64,000 nucleotides of DNA, taken from the NCBI RefSeq assembly GCF_013387495.1, contig NZ_JABZEE010000005.1, positions 62,001-126,000 on the forward strand, in the 5' to 3' direction. Both the position numbers and the translations under genes were made by a program. Every line of letters starts with the position of its first letter. Position 1 is the first letter of the stretch. Source of the DNA: Streptomyces sp. PKU-EA00015 (GTDB lineage: Bacteria > Actinomycetota > Actinomycetes > Streptomycetales > Streptomycetaceae). The notes under the pieces were generated by a model. It was not told the origin of the DNA. It saw nothing but the letters and a program-made list of their open reading frames with translations, and made no database searches. Shown here one piece after another: positions 8,057 to 16,797 of the stretch.

Positions 8057-8992
8057 CTATCCCAGCGCGCGCAGTCCCGGGACGAATGCCACGATCAGCG
8101 GGACGACGGGCACCAGCGCCGCGGCCGCCGTCAGCTGAAGCCGGCGGCCGGCGGTGAACCGCGGCACGGGGGTCAGCAGCCGGTTCACCCGCTGCGGGAG
8201 CTGTGCGCCTGGCGTGGGGCAGGGGCCGAAGACACCGCGGTCCTCGTTCAGTTCGACCAGCGCCATGGCGATCGTCAGCCGCCCGAACCGCCGCGAGGCG
8301 ACATCGTCCGCGGCCAGCTCGACCAGCCGGTGCATCTCGTCGCGGAACGCGGCGAACACCGGGATCTGCGGGAAGCCGTTGGCCAGCGCGGCGGAACAGT
8401 GCAGCAGCCAGTCGTGCCGGGCCCGGGCGTGCCCCTGCTCGTGCGCCAGCACCGCATCCAGCTGACGGCCCTTCAGTCTGAGCAACGCCGCGGTGGTGAT
8501 GACCAGTTGGGGTGCCGCGCCCGGGAGCCACCAGGCGTCCGGCCGCTCGCCCTCCAGGACCACCAGCGGCTCGTCGCCCGGCTCCTCGCCGGGCAGCAGG
8601 GGCGAACGCACCAGGAGCTCCCGGTGCCGCCGGCGGCGCCGGGCGTGAGCCCGCAGCACCTCACTTGTGAGCATCGTCGCGGTCCACAGCCCGCCGCAGG
8701 CGAGGAGAACCGCCAGCACGGCGGACCAGGGCTCGTTCGCGCGCAGGGCGTAGGCCTCGACGACGCCGTGCGGAGCCGGGGCGAAGACATGGCCGCGAAC
8801 CAGCTGCCAGGCCGCGGCGGCACTGAGGACCATGGACAGGGCGAAGGAGAGGAGCACGGCGGCGACCACGCACTGCCACACCCACAACGCGACGACGGGC
8901 TCGCGCTCTGCCCAGTCGCCGCGTGACACGAGTCGTGGGGCGACGACGGCGGCCAGTACCCCGAGCAGAAGCAGCGCGAGTGAGACCATCAT
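8057..8992 (-). CDS. M56 (BlaR1-like) membrane zinc metallopeptidase
   Basis: A 311-aa membrane protein. Transmembrane segments lie near residues 4-20, 35-62, 90-108 and at the C-terminus. The zinc motif HExxH is HEQGH at 184-188 within VLAHEQGHARARHDW, with a downstream ELAADDVA segment supplying the third ligand. This is the short Streptomyces form of the BlaR1/MecR1 peptidase, lacking the penicillin-binding sensor domain. Such genes usually pair with a BlaI/CopY-type repressor, but none is adjacent here. The neighbours are DUF5134 upstream and PAP2 downstream, all on the minus strand. Confidence 0.87.
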   Translation of the reverse strand: MMVSLALLLLGVLAAVVAPRLVSRGDWAEREPVVALWVWQCVVAAVLLSFALSMVLSAAAAWQLVRGHVFAPAPHGVVEAYALRANEPWSAVLAVLLACGGLWTATMLTSEVLRAHARRRRRHRELLVRSPLLPGEEPGDEPLVVLEGERPDAWWLPGAAPQLVITTAALLRLKGRQLDAVLAHEQGHARARHDWLLHCSAALANGFPQIPVFAAFRDEMHRLVELAADDVASRRFGRLTIAMALVELNEDRGVFGPCPTPGAQLPQRVNRLLTPVPRFTAGRRLQLTAAAALVPVVPLIVAFVPGLRALG

Positions 8993-9088
8993 GGAATCCA
9001 GCCTATGAGCGCGAGGCTACCTGCCGGTATGGCCCTGCGGGTCAAGTGATGCACGCCACGGTTTGAACGGCGGACCGTCCGAGGCGGC

Positions 9089-9643
9089 TCACAGGGTCAG
9101 AAGCATCGCCAGCATCGCCATTGCCATCGAGATTCTGCAGGCCAGGGCAAGCTCCGGGGGGGCGCCCCAGGCCGGCGCCGCCGGACCGGGGCTTCCGGCG
9201 GGGGCCGCGACCGGGACGAGGCGCAGGCCGGCGCGCAGCACGTACCCCGCGAAATACACGACGAGCGCGGTAGTCAGCACAGGGACTCCCGTGCGGGCGT
9301 GGGACGCGTGCGCGCCGCCGGGCCCGGCCATCGTCGCCGCCATGTAGATCATCGCCAGGCAGGCCACGAGATGGTGCACGTGGTGGCGGCGGCTGGGCAG
9401 CGCCCATATCGCGCGCAGGGCCGCGGCGCCGAACACCACGGCGTACACCACCCAGTGCCAGGACGGAAGCGTGAGCACGGCAGCGGGCACGGCCATCGCC
9501 GCCATGCCGAAGCCCATCAGCGCCTCGCCTCCGGCCGCCTTACGCGAGTCACCTGTGCAACTGCGCATCCGCAGCAGGCAGTACGCCCCGGTCGCGGCGC
9601 ACAGCGCCATGAGCAGCAATCCGGACGTCATCGGTCCGTGCAC
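9089..9643 (-). CDS. DUF5134 membrane protein
   Basis: A 184-aa membrane protein with about five hydrophobic segments and a His-rich loop, SRRHHVHHLVACLAMIYMAA, characteristic of DUF5134. GTG 9643 is preceded by GGGGGAG six bases away; an ATG at 9631 is the alternative start. The longer reading frame to 9907 would run antisense into the GNAT gene and is unlikely. In many actinobacteria this family lies beside an M56 peptidase, as here, which suggests a functional link. The clustered His could bind a metal, but its role is unknown. Confidence 0.8.
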   Translation of the reverse strand: MHGPMTSGLLLMALCAATGAYCLLRMRSCTGDSRKAAGGEALMGFGMAAMAVPAAVLTLPSWHWVVYAVVFGAAALRAIWALPSRRHHVHHLVACLAMIYMAATMAGPGGAHASHARTGVPVLTTALVVYFAGYVLRAGLRLVPVAAPAGSPGPAAPAWGAPPELALACRISMAMAMLAMLLTL

Positions 9644-9869
9644 GCGCCTCTCCCCCTTCGACGGCGTCGAAGGGTGCATGCCCGCAGGCACAGGACGTAC
9701 GCGAGCGCACAGGAGTACAGGGGAGCGCGTCAGGGGCGCGGGCGGGGGAGCCCACCAAGTGACCAGGGCTGCATCGGCCGCCGTTGGGCGCGTTACCCTC
9801 GTGCCACGCGTACCCCCTCGTGCCGCCGGCGCCTCGCCGTGCCCGCACCCGGTCGAAACGGAGCCGCCC

Positions 9870-10424
9870 ATGGACACCGCACCGCCCCGCGATTCCGGTG
9901 AGCTCACCTACCGTGACGCGGTGGCGGACGACGTCCCGGTGCTCGTCCCGCTGATCGAGTCGGCGTACCGCGGGGAGAGCAGCCGTACGGGCTGGACCAC
10001 CGAGGCCGACCTCCTGCACGGTCAGCGAACGGACCCCGAGGGCGTCCTCGCGGTGATCCGCGCGCCCGGGAGCCGGCTGATGGTGGTCGAGCGCGACGGC
10101 GAGCCGCTCGCCTGCTGCCAGCTCGAACACCGCGGCGACGCCGCCTACTTCGGCATGTTCGCCGTGCGTCCCGATCTCCAGGGCGGGGGCCTCGGCCGCC
10201 GGGTGATCGCCGAGGCGGAGCGCAGCGCGCGCGAGACCTGGGGGGTGCGGGAGATGCACATGACGGTGATCAGCCTCCGCGAGGAGCTTATCGCCTGGTA
10301 CGAGCGCCGCGGCTACCGCCGTACGGGACAGCTGAGCCCGTTCCCGTACGGCGACGAGCGGTTCGGGATCCCGCAGCGCGACGATCTGGTCTTCGAGCTG
10401 CTGGTGAAGGACCTCACCGGCTGA
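9870..10424 (+). CDS. GNAT-family N-acetyltransferase
   Basis: A 184-aa acetyl-CoA-dependent acyltransferase. It starts at ATG 9870 after CGGAG. The GNAT core is complete: strand LMVVERDGEPLACCQLE, the acetyl-CoA pyrophosphate loop VRPDLQGGGLGRRVI (Q/R-x-x-G-x-G/A), and the C-terminal LIAWYERRGYRRTGQ motif. The substrate, probably a small amine or amino acid, cannot be told. It is convergent with the glycerophosphodiesterase gene, with a short palindromic hairpin between the two stops. Confidence 0.88.
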   Translation: MDTAPPRDSGELTYRDAVADDVPVLVPLIESAYRGESSRTGWTTEADLLHGQRTDPEGVLAVIRAPGSRLMVVERDGEPLACCQLEHRGDAAYFGMFAVRPDLQGGGLGRRVIAEAERSARETWGVREMHMTVISLREELIAWYERRGYRRTGQLSPFPYGDERFGIPQRDDLVFELLVKDLTG

Positions 10425-10425
10425 T

Positions 10426-10439
10426 CGGAGCCGGCTCCG
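10426..10439. terminator. Short bidirectional hairpin between convergent genes
   Basis: A perfect 14-bp palindrome CGGAGCCGGCTCCG lying between the GNAT and glycerophosphodiesterase stop codons. It would need a few bases of loop, so the stem is short and termination strength is uncertain. Confidence 0.4.
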
Positions 10440-11123
10440 TCACGCGGTGAACCGCCCGGTGCGGCGGATCTCGGGGAAGTCGGTGGTCGCGCCGTCCAGT
10501 TCGAGGGCGCGCACCAGCCGCAGGTGCTCCTGGGTGTTGACCACCCAGCCGATCACTCCCAGCCCCGCGCTGTGGGCACGCTCGACGGTCTCCAGCGTGA
10601 GCCTGCGGATGTTCAGCGCGAGCGACGCGGCGCCCACCGCCTTCCCCCGGTCCACGATGTCCGCTTCCCACCGGCTGGCGATCAGCACCGTCCGCACGCC
10701 CGGCACCAGAGTGGCGATCTCCGCGACGGCGTCGTCGTGGAAGGACGAGACCTCCACCCGGGGCACCAGGTCGCGGCGCTTCATCACCTCGGCCAGCGCG
10801 CGCGCCGCCGCCACGTCCTTGATCTCCGCCTGCAGCGGCGAGCGCACCGCGTCGAGGACCTCCTCGAAGACGGGCACGCGCTCCCCCATGCCCGCGTCGA
10901 GCTGACGCAGCTCCGCGAGGGTCTTCTCGGCGATCGGGCCGTTCCCGTCGGTCGTGCGGTCCACGTCGGCGTCGTGCATGACGGCCAGCGCGCCGTCCTT
11001 GGTCAGATGCAGGTCCAGTTCGATGGCGTCCATGCCGCACTGCTCGGCGCGAACGAAGGAGCGCAGGGTGTTCTCCGGCTCGACGCCCATGACCCCGCGA
11101 TGACCGATGGTGAGGAAAGTCAA
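10440..11123 (-). CDS. Glycerophosphodiester phosphodiesterase
   Basis: A 227-aa enzyme that hydrolyses glycerophosphodiesters to glycerol-3-phosphate and an alcohol. The TIM-barrel active site begins right at the N-terminus: GHRG (His8-Arg9), PENTLRSF, IELDLHLTKDG and AVMHDADVDRTTDG. PLQAEIKD supplies the later metal/acid ligand. Because HRG must be included, the TTG at 11123 is the most plausible start, with a weak purine-rich GAGAGAATC before it. No signal peptide is seen, so it is probably cytoplasmic. Confidence 0.9.
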   Translation of the reverse strand: MTFLTIGHRGVMGVEPENTLRSFVRAEQCGMDAIELDLHLTKDGALAVMHDADVDRTTDGNGPIAEKTLAELRQLDAGMGERVPVFEEVLDAVRSPLQAEIKDVAAARALAEVMKRRDLVPRVEVSSFHDDAVAEIATLVPGVRTVLIASRWEADIVDRGKAVGAASLALNIRRLTLETVERAHSAGLGVIGWVVNTQEHLRLVRALELDGATTDFPEIRRTGRFTA

Positions 11124-11437
11124 GATTCTCTCGCTTCCGTCGACGGCGGCTCCCGCGGCCCGGCCCCCGCTCGCCCACGCGGTGGGGGCGCACGCGGGTA
11201 AGGACGCAGCCTAACGGCCCCTCCCGCACAGGGGACCGTTCTCGCACGGGGTGTCCGGAAGCTGCCCGTCCGCGTGTCGCCCGAAGTCGCGGACTGTCCG
11301 TGACACCCGCCACTCACCGCAAAAACTTCTGCGATCATGGGGGTGTGGCAGGATAATTTCCGATGCCTCCTCTTGTATGGAGGAACGCCGCACCGATACG
11401 GTGTCTTGACGCGAGGTTCTCCCGTGAAGGAAGTGAC
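11124..11437. other. Divergent promoter region, no gene seen
   Basis: 314 bp between the glycerophosphodiesterase start and the DUF6421 start. The right half is relatively AT-rich (AAAAACTTCTGCGATCATGG, then GGATAATTTCC), as expected for the promoter and leader of the DUF6421 operon. No convincing peptide or strong terminator was found. Confidence 0.5.
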
Positions 11438-12832
11438 ATGACGGAAATTCTTGTGCAGGACATGGCCGACAAGGGCATATCTCACGCCGGGCGGGTGGTC
11501 GACCACCCGAGCTGGCCGGTGCTCAAGAATGCCGTCGAAGAGATCCGCCCCTGGCAGTCCAAGGACGGATCCATCGACTTCGACGCAGAGGGCGCCCCCG
11601 CCCGCTCCGACGCCGAGGCCGCCGTCGAGCAGGTCATCGGCGCGGTGGAGGACCTTTCCCCGCTGCTCCCGCACGACGACGCCTACCACCGGGCCCTCGT
11701 CGCCGACCTGCGCAAGTGGGTGAAGGACGGCTTCACCGTCCCGGACTTCCTGGACTCGCTGCTCGCCTTCCACCCGGCCGCCGCCCGCGAGGACGGACTG
11801 CAGCACCTCGTCGTCTTCCCGATGTACACGCAGAACGGCAACCCGGACCGCAACCTCGAAGCGGTGGTCCTGCGCATGGTCTGGCCCGAGTGGCTCGCCG
11901 AGCTGGAGCGCACCCGCTACGACAACCCGCTCTTCTGCGGCATCACCTTCGAGGACTTCACCGCCGGCTACGACACCAACTCGGCCGTCCTCTTCCCGGA
12001 GACCATCGCCGTCCGCGAGGCCCCCGAGCGCTTCACCTGGGGCGGCATCTTCTGCGACCGCGAGGCCGCGCGCTTCCGTGTCGTGACCGAGGCGGCCGTG
12101 CGCATCCTGGGCCTGGAGCTGCCGGACGACATCCGCGAGATGGTCGGCGACCAGAAGCGCTGCGAGCAGGCGTTCGTGCTGTGGGACATGGTCCACGACC
12201 GCACCCACAGCCACGGCGACCTGCCGTTCGACCCGTTCATGATCAAGCAGCGCCAGCCGTTCTGGATGTACGGCCTGGAGGAGTTGCGCTGCGACCTCAC
12301 CGCGTTCAAGGAGGCCGTCAGGCTGGAGGCGGAGGGCAGCCGGCACGGCCGCGACGTCCAGTACGCCGTCCTCTTCGACCGCATGTTCCGCTTCCCTGTC
12401 ACGGGTGACCGGACGCGCAACTACGACGGTCTCGGCGGCCAGCTCCTGTTCGCGTACCTCCACAAGCACGACGTGGTGCGCTGGACCGACAACACCCTCA
12501 AGATCGACTGGGAGCGGGCGCCGCAGGTCACGAACCAGCTGTGCGCCGAGATCGAGCAGCTCTACCGCGACGGCATCGACCGCCCGAAGCTGGTCCACTG
12601 GTTCGCCGCGTACGAGCTGGTCTCCACCTACCTCGCCCCGCACCCGGGCTCCCGCTGGGCCAAGGGCCCCGACGCCCTGGACCTGTCCCAGCCTCCGCGC
12701 AAACTGGTGGACGACGTGCTTCCGGACGAGTTTCCGCTGAGCATGTTCTATGAGGCGCTCTCCAAGAAGCTGAAGAACGTGATCGCCTCCACCAAGGGGA
12801 TCACCGCTGCTTCGGCCGGAGCGGCCGCGTGA
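11438..12832 (+). CDS. DUF6421 family protein
   Basis: A 464-aa protein of the actinobacterial DUF6421 family, first gene of an operon. ATG 11438 follows GAAGGAAG. No signal peptide or membrane segment is present. The sequence has conserved Trp/His/Asp-rich blocks such as MVHDRTHSHGDLPFDPF and FWMYGLEELRCDL; the closely spaced His residues look like a metal or active site, but this is my reading only. It is followed after 26 bp by an SDR and then a threonine aldolase, and that gene order suggests amino-acid or cofactor metabolism. No reaction is known to me. Confidence 0.85.
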   Translation: MTEILVQDMADKGISHAGRVVDHPSWPVLKNAVEEIRPWQSKDGSIDFDAEGAPARSDAEAAVEQVIGAVEDLSPLLPHDDAYHRALVADLRKWVKDGFTVPDFLDSLLAFHPAAAREDGLQHLVVFPMYTQNGNPDRNLEAVVLRMVWPEWLAELERTRYDNPLFCGITFEDFTAGYDTNSAVLFPETIAVREAPERFTWGGIFCDREAARFRVVTEAAVRILGLELPDDIREMVGDQKRCEQAFVLWDMVHDRTHSHGDLPFDPFMIKQRQPFWMYGLEELRCDLTAFKEAVRLEAEGSRHGRDVQYAVLFDRMFRFPVTGDRTRNYDGLGGQLLFAYLHKHDVVRWTDNTLKIDWERAPQVTNQLCAEIEQLYRDGIDRPKLVHWFAAYELVSTYLAPHPGSRWAKGPDALDLSQPPRKLVDDVLPDEFPLSMFYEALSKKLKNVIASTKGITAASAGAAA

Positions 12833-12858
12833 GCTCTCGCATCCAGGAGGCGACCACC

Positions 12859-13614
12859 ATGAACGGGAACGGCAACGGCGCGCTCGAAGGCGCGGTCGTG
12901 GCGGTGGCCGGTGCGGCCGGCCCAGCCGGACGGGCCACCCTGCTGAGGCTGGCCGAGGCCGGCGCGACCGTCGTCGCCTCCGACGCCGACGCCGAGCGTC
13001 TCGCCCAGGCCGTCGACGCCGCGCGGTACGCGCACGGCGGTGCCACGGTCATCGGCGACACCGTCGACCTGCTCGACCTGAACGCCGCCAAGGCGTGGGC
13101 GGACAAGACCGAGAAGGAGTTCGGCCGGGTCGACGGGCTGGTGCACCTCGTCGGCGGCTGGCGCGGCAGCGCCGGCTTCACCGAGAGCGACCCGGCCGAC
13201 TGGGCCCTGCTCGAGAAGCTGCTGATCCGCACGGTCCAGCACACCTCGCTGGCCTTCCACGACGGACTGCTGCGCAGCGACCGCGGCCGCTATGTGCTCA
13301 TCAGCGCCGCGGGAGCCACCAAGCCCACCGCCGGCAACGCCGCCTACGCCGCCGCCAAGGCCGCCGCCGAGGCGTGGACGCTCGCCGTCGCCGACTCCTT
13401 CCGCAAGGCGGGGGGCGATCAGGGCCCGGCGGCAGCGGCTGCCATCCTGGTCGTCAAGGCACTGGTGCACGACGCGATGCGCGCCGAGCGCCCGAATGCG
13501 AAGTTCGCGGGCTTCACCGACGTGACGGAGCTGGCAGAGGCCATCGCCGGAGTCTGGGACCGGCCCGCCGAGGAACTGAATGGACAGCGTCTGTGGCTGA
13601 CCCCCAAACCCTGA
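12859..13614 (+). CDS. SDR-family NAD(P)-dependent oxidoreductase
   Basis: A 251-aa short-chain dehydrogenase. ATG 12859 has AGGAGG eight bases upstream and is preferred over GTG 12829, which overlaps the previous stop codon. The nucleotide-binding loop is GAAGPAG in VVAVAGAAGPAGRATLLRL. LVHLVGGW replaces the usual NNAG strand, and the catalytic YAAAK lies in NAAYAAAKAAAEAW with Ser in LISAAG just before it. Conserved Streptomyces members sit with DUF6421 and threonine aldolase, as here. The 3' end overlaps the next gene by 22 bp, implying translational coupling. Confidence 0.87.
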   Translation: MNGNGNGALEGAVVAVAGAAGPAGRATLLRLAEAGATVVASDADAERLAQAVDAARYAHGGATVIGDTVDLLDLNAAKAWADKTEKEFGRVDGLVHLVGGWRGSAGFTESDPADWALLEKLLIRTVQHTSLAFHDGLLRSDRGRYVLISAAGATKPTAGNAAYAAAKAAAEAWTLAVADSFRKAGGDQGPAAAAAILVVKALVHDAMRAERPNAKFAGFTDVTELAEAIAGVWDRPAEELNGQRLWLTPKP

Positions 13615-14672
13615 AGACCGACGCCCGTCGTCACCACGACCCGTCCGTCCGCGGGTTCGCCAGTGACAACTACGCGGGCGCCCACCCGGAGGTGCTCGCG
13701 GCGCTCACCCTCGCCAACGGCGGCCACCAGGTCTCCTACGGCGAGGACCAGTACACCGAGCACCTCCAGCGGGTCATGCACAGCCACTTCGGGCCGACCG
13801 CCGAGGCGTTCCCCGTGTTCAACGGCACCGGTGCCAATGTGACCGCCCTGCAGGCGCTCACGGACCGCTGGGGCGCGGTGGTCTGCGCGGAGACAGCGCA
13901 CATCAACGTGGACGAGGGCGGGGCGCCGGAGCGGATGGGCGGGCTCAAGCTGCTCACCGTGCCGACCCCGGACGGCAAGCTCACCCCCGAGCTGATCGAC
14001 CGGCAGGCCTGGGGTTGGGAGGACGAGCACCGGGCGATGCCCCAGGTCGTCTCGATCACCCAGAACACCGAGCTGGGCACCGTGTACACCGTGGACGAGA
14101 TCCGCGCCGTCGTCGAGCACGCGCACGGCCTCGGCATGAAGGTCCACCTCGACGGCGCGCGGATAGCCAACGCGGCCGCCTCGCTGGACGTCCCGATGCG
14201 GACCTTCACCAACGCGGTCGGCGTCGACGTGCTCACCTTCGGCGGCACCAAGAACGGCATGCTCTTCGGCGAGGCGGTCGTCGTCCTCAACCCGGACGCG
14301 GTCAGCCACATGAAGCATCTGCGCAAGATGTCGATGCAGCTCGCCTCCAAGATGCGTTTCCTCTCCGTGCAGTTCGAGGCGCTGCTCGCCAAGGACCTGT
14401 GGCTGCGCAACGCCCGCCACGCCAACGAGATGGCGCAGCGGCTCGCCGCGGGTGTGCGCACCGTCGACGGCGTGGAGATCCTCTACGCCGTCGAGGCCAA
14501 CGCCGTCTTCGCGCGGCTCCCGCAGGACGTGACCCGGCGGCTGCAGGAGCGCTTCCGGTTCTACTTCTGGGACGAGGCGGCCGGGGACGTCCGCTGGATG
14601 TGCTCCTTCGACACCACCGAGGACGACGTCGACACGTTCGTCCAGGCGCTGAAGGAAGAGATGGCGCGCTAG
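13593..14672 (+). CDS. Threonine aldolase family, PLP-dependent (low-specificity L-threonine aldolase)
   Basis: A 359-aa fold-type I PLP enzyme, expected to cleave L-threonine or allo-threonine to glycine and acetaldehyde. FASDNYAGAHPEVLAAL is the family N-terminus, VFNGTGANVTALQAL the PLP phosphate segment, VHLDGARIANAAASL the Asp/Arg block, and TFGGTKNGMLFGEAVV holds the Schiff-base lysine (Lys220). It starts at GTG 13593 inside the end of the SDR gene, without a good Shine-Dalgarno of its own. The larger frame back to 13095 is antisense or out-of-frame artefact. A strong terminator follows. Confidence 0.9.
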   Translation: MADPQTLKTDARRHHDPSVRGFASDNYAGAHPEVLAALTLANGGHQVSYGEDQYTEHLQRVMHSHFGPTAEAFPVFNGTGANVTALQALTDRWGAVVCAETAHINVDEGGAPERMGGLKLLTVPTPDGKLTPELIDRQAWGWEDEHRAMPQVVSITQNTELGTVYTVDEIRAVVEHAHGLGMKVHLDGARIANAAASLDVPMRTFTNAVGVDVLTFGGTKNGMLFGEAVVVLNPDAVSHMKHLRKMSMQLASKMRFLSVQFEALLAKDLWLRNARHANEMAQRLAAGVRTVDGVEILYAVEANAVFARLPQDVTRRLQERFRFYFWDEAAGDVRWMCSFDTTEDDVDTFVQALKEEMAR

Positions 14673-14690
14673 AGGGAATCGCATAAGAAT

Positions 14691-14728
14691 GCGGCCGACC
14701 GGAAAAACATTGGTTTCCGGTCGGCCGC
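14691..14728 (+). terminator. Strong terminator ending the DUF6421-SDR-aldolase operon
   Basis: A perfect 15-bp stem, GCGGCCGACCGGAAA pairing with TTTCCGGTCGGCCGC around an 8-nt loop, 18 bp past the threonine aldolase stop. It separates the operon from the transglutaminase-like gene, whose ATG is only 20 bp further on. Confidence 0.85.
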
Positions 14729-14747
14729 GCTCTTACGCTCGGTCGTC

Positions 14748-15350
14748 ATGGAACTGATCCAGCAGGTCCCCGAACTCTCGGCGTACCTCGCCGCAGACGC
14801 CGCCATCGACCACGGCCATCCGCTCGTCCGGGAAACCGCTGCGCAGCTGCGCGCCGATCGCTCCGACGCATACTCATTCGCCAAGGCGGCGTACGAATTG
14901 GTCCGCGACGCCATTCCCCATTCCGTGGACAGCGGCGACACGCGGGTCACCTGGCGGGCTTCGGACGTGCTCGCGCTGGGCACCGGAATCTGCCACGCGA
15001 AGGCCCACGCGCTCGCCGCGCTGCTGCGTGCCGAAGGCATCCCCACGGCCCTGTGCTACCAGCGCCTCACGGACGACGACGGCTCGAACCCGATGATCCA
15101 CGGTCTGGTCGCGATCCACCTGCCCGGCGCATCGGGCTGGATGCGCCAGGACCCGCGCGGCAACATCCCAGGGGTCGTCGACGCGCAGTTCTCGACGAGC
15201 GGGGAGCGGCTGGCGTGGCCCGTACGACCCGAGTGCAGTGAAGTGGACTATCCGATACTCTTTGCTGCACCACATCCGGCGGTCCTCACGGCCCTGCAGA
15301 CGGCACCCGACCGGCCGGCCCTGTGGCGCACGCTGCCCACGGACATCTGA
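14748..15350 (+). CDS. Transglutaminase-like (papain-fold) protein
   Basis: A 200-aa cytoplasmic protein with the transglutaminase core triad: Cys82 in LGTGICHAKAHALAALLR, His118 in MIHGLVAIHL and Asp135 in RQDPRGN. Bacterial members act as proteases, amidases or cross-linkers, so the reaction is open. No Shine-Dalgarno is visible, and the gene begins 20 bp after a terminator hairpin, so either read-through or a promoter overlapping the hairpin must drive it. It is followed 11 bp later by the B3/4-domain gene, probably cotranscribed. Confidence 0.8.
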   Translation: MELIQQVPELSAYLAADAAIDHGHPLVRETAAQLRADRSDAYSFAKAAYELVRDAIPHSVDSGDTRVTWRASDVLALGTGICHAKAHALAALLRAEGIPTALCYQRLTDDDGSNPMIHGLVAIHLPGASGWMRQDPRGNIPGVVDAQFSTSGERLAWPVRPECSEVDYPILFAAPHPAVLTALQTAPDRPALWRTLPTDI

Positions 15351-15361
15351 ACGGCGGACAC

Positions 15362-16055
15362 ATGGCACTCTCCCTCACCGTCTCGGACGAGGTGCGCGCC
15401 CTCGCGCCCGGCTTCGTCCACGTCGCCGTCGAGGCGCACGGCCTCGCGAACGGCCCGAGCAACGACGGCAGTTCGGCGCTGCTGGACGACGCGGCCGGCC
15501 GGCTCGCCGCCCGTCTCGACGGCCGCGCGCCGCACGAGGACGCGCACATGGCGGCCTGGCGCGAGGCGTACACCGCCTTCGGCGCCAAGCCCTCGCGCAC
15601 CCGCAACTCGGCCGAGGCGCTGGCCCGGCGGGCGCTCGCCGACGGCGGACTGCCCCGCATCAACGCGCTGGTCGATCTCTACAACGCGATCAGCGTCGCC
15701 CATCTGATCCCGGTGGGCGGCGAGGACACCGACCGCATCGTCGGCGGCATGCGCCTCGTTCGGGCCCACGGGCGAGGAGCCGTTCGTCACCGTCGCGGGC
15801 GGCGAGGAGAGCGTGGAGCACCCCGACGCGGGCGAGGTCGTCTGGTGCGACGAGGAGGGTGTCACCTGCCGCCGCTGGAACTGGCGCCAGGGCGTTCGCA
15901 CCCGGCTCACCGAGGACACGGTGAACGCGCTGTTCCTGCTGGAGGGCATGGCCCCGGCGACCGGCGGTGAGCTCGCGGCGGCAGCCGCCGAACTCGCCGA
16001 GGGTCTGGAGAAGCTGAGCCCCGGGGCGCGGGTCACGGTCCACGCCCCGCGGTAG
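15362..16055 (+). pseudogene. B3/4 (tRNA-binding) domain protein, split by a one-base frameshift
   Basis: A protein like the B3/B4 domain of phenylalanyl-tRNA synthetase beta chain, as found in stand-alone editing-type proteins. The first part (from ATG 15362, VRALAPGFVHVAVEA through LPRINALVDLYNAISVAHL) runs in one frame to VGGMRLVRA near 15767. The rest (GEEPFVTVAGGEESVEHPD through WNWRQGVRTRLTEDTVNAL) is in the next frame. Deleting one C from the GGGCCC run at 15762-15767 restores a continuous ~230-aa protein. Either a real mutation, a sequencing error or programmed shifting; no slippery signal or stimulatory structure is obvious. Confidence 0.8.
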
Positions 16056-16074
16056 GACCCTTGGGGCCCGGGCC

Positions 16075-16797
16075 TCAGCTGGCCTCGCGGACCTCGGCGG
16101 GCGTCGGTGCGGTGCCCCCGAGGTGGGCGGGGACCCACCACGTGTCGCCCGCGTCCCTGGGGCGTACCGGGTACGCGCGCTGGGCCGCCTCCAGCAGCTC
16201 CTGCACACGCTCGCGCAGCCGCCGCGTGAGGGCACCCGCGTACTGGTCCGTCGGCGCCTCCATGGGCTCGCCGACCCGGATCGTCACCGGGATGTGCGAG
16301 CGCTTGAAGTTCCGCGGACGGCCCTTGGTCCACAGTCGCTGCGTCCCCCACAGCGCCACCGGGATCAGCGGCACGCCGGCCTCCTGTGCCAGGCGTACGG
16401 CGCCCGACTTGAAGGACTTCAGCGTGAACGACTGGGAGATCGTCGCCTCCGGGAAGACGCCCACGACCTCGCCCGAGCGCAGCGAGTGCAGCGCGTGCGC
16501 GTAGGCGGCCTCACCCTGCTTGCGGTCCACCGGGATGTGCTTCATCCCGCGCATCAGCGGTCCGGAGACCTTGTGGCGGAAGACCGAGTCCTTGGCCATG
16601 AAGCGGACCAGGCGCTTCTGCGGCAGCGCGGCGAGCCCGGCGAAGATGAAGTCCAGGTAGCTGATGTGGTTGCTGACCAGGACGGCACCCCCAGAACGCG
16701 GAATGTTCTCGGATCCCTGAGTGTCGATCTTCAGGTCGAGCGCCTTGAACATCGTGAGGGCGGCGCCGACGACCGGCCGATAGACGAGCTCTGCCAT
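16075..16797 (-). CDS. 1-acyl-sn-glycerol-3-phosphate acyltransferase (PlsC family)
   Basis: A 240-aa membrane-associated acyltransferase of phospholipid synthesis. The H-x4-D motif is SNHISYLDFIFAG, followed by MAKDSVFRHKV, the glycerol-phosphate motif VVGVFPEATIS (a FPEATxS variant of FPEGTRS), and GVPLIPVALWG. The Pro/Ala-rich tail is typical of Streptomyces paralogues. The gene is convergent with the B3/4 gene and divergent from the thioredoxin gene. Confidence 0.92.
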   Translation of the reverse strand: MAELVYRPVVGAALTMFKALDLKIDTQGSENIPRSGGAVLVSNHISYLDFIFAGLAALPQKRLVRFMAKDSVFRHKVSGPLMRGMKHIPVDRKQGEAAYAHALHSLRSGEVVGVFPEATISQSFTLKSFKSGAVRLAQEAGVPLIPVALWGTQRLWTKGRPRNFKRSHIPVTIRVGEPMEAPTDQYAGALTRRLRERVQELLEAAQRAYPVRPRDAGDTWWVPAHLGGTAPTPAEVREAS

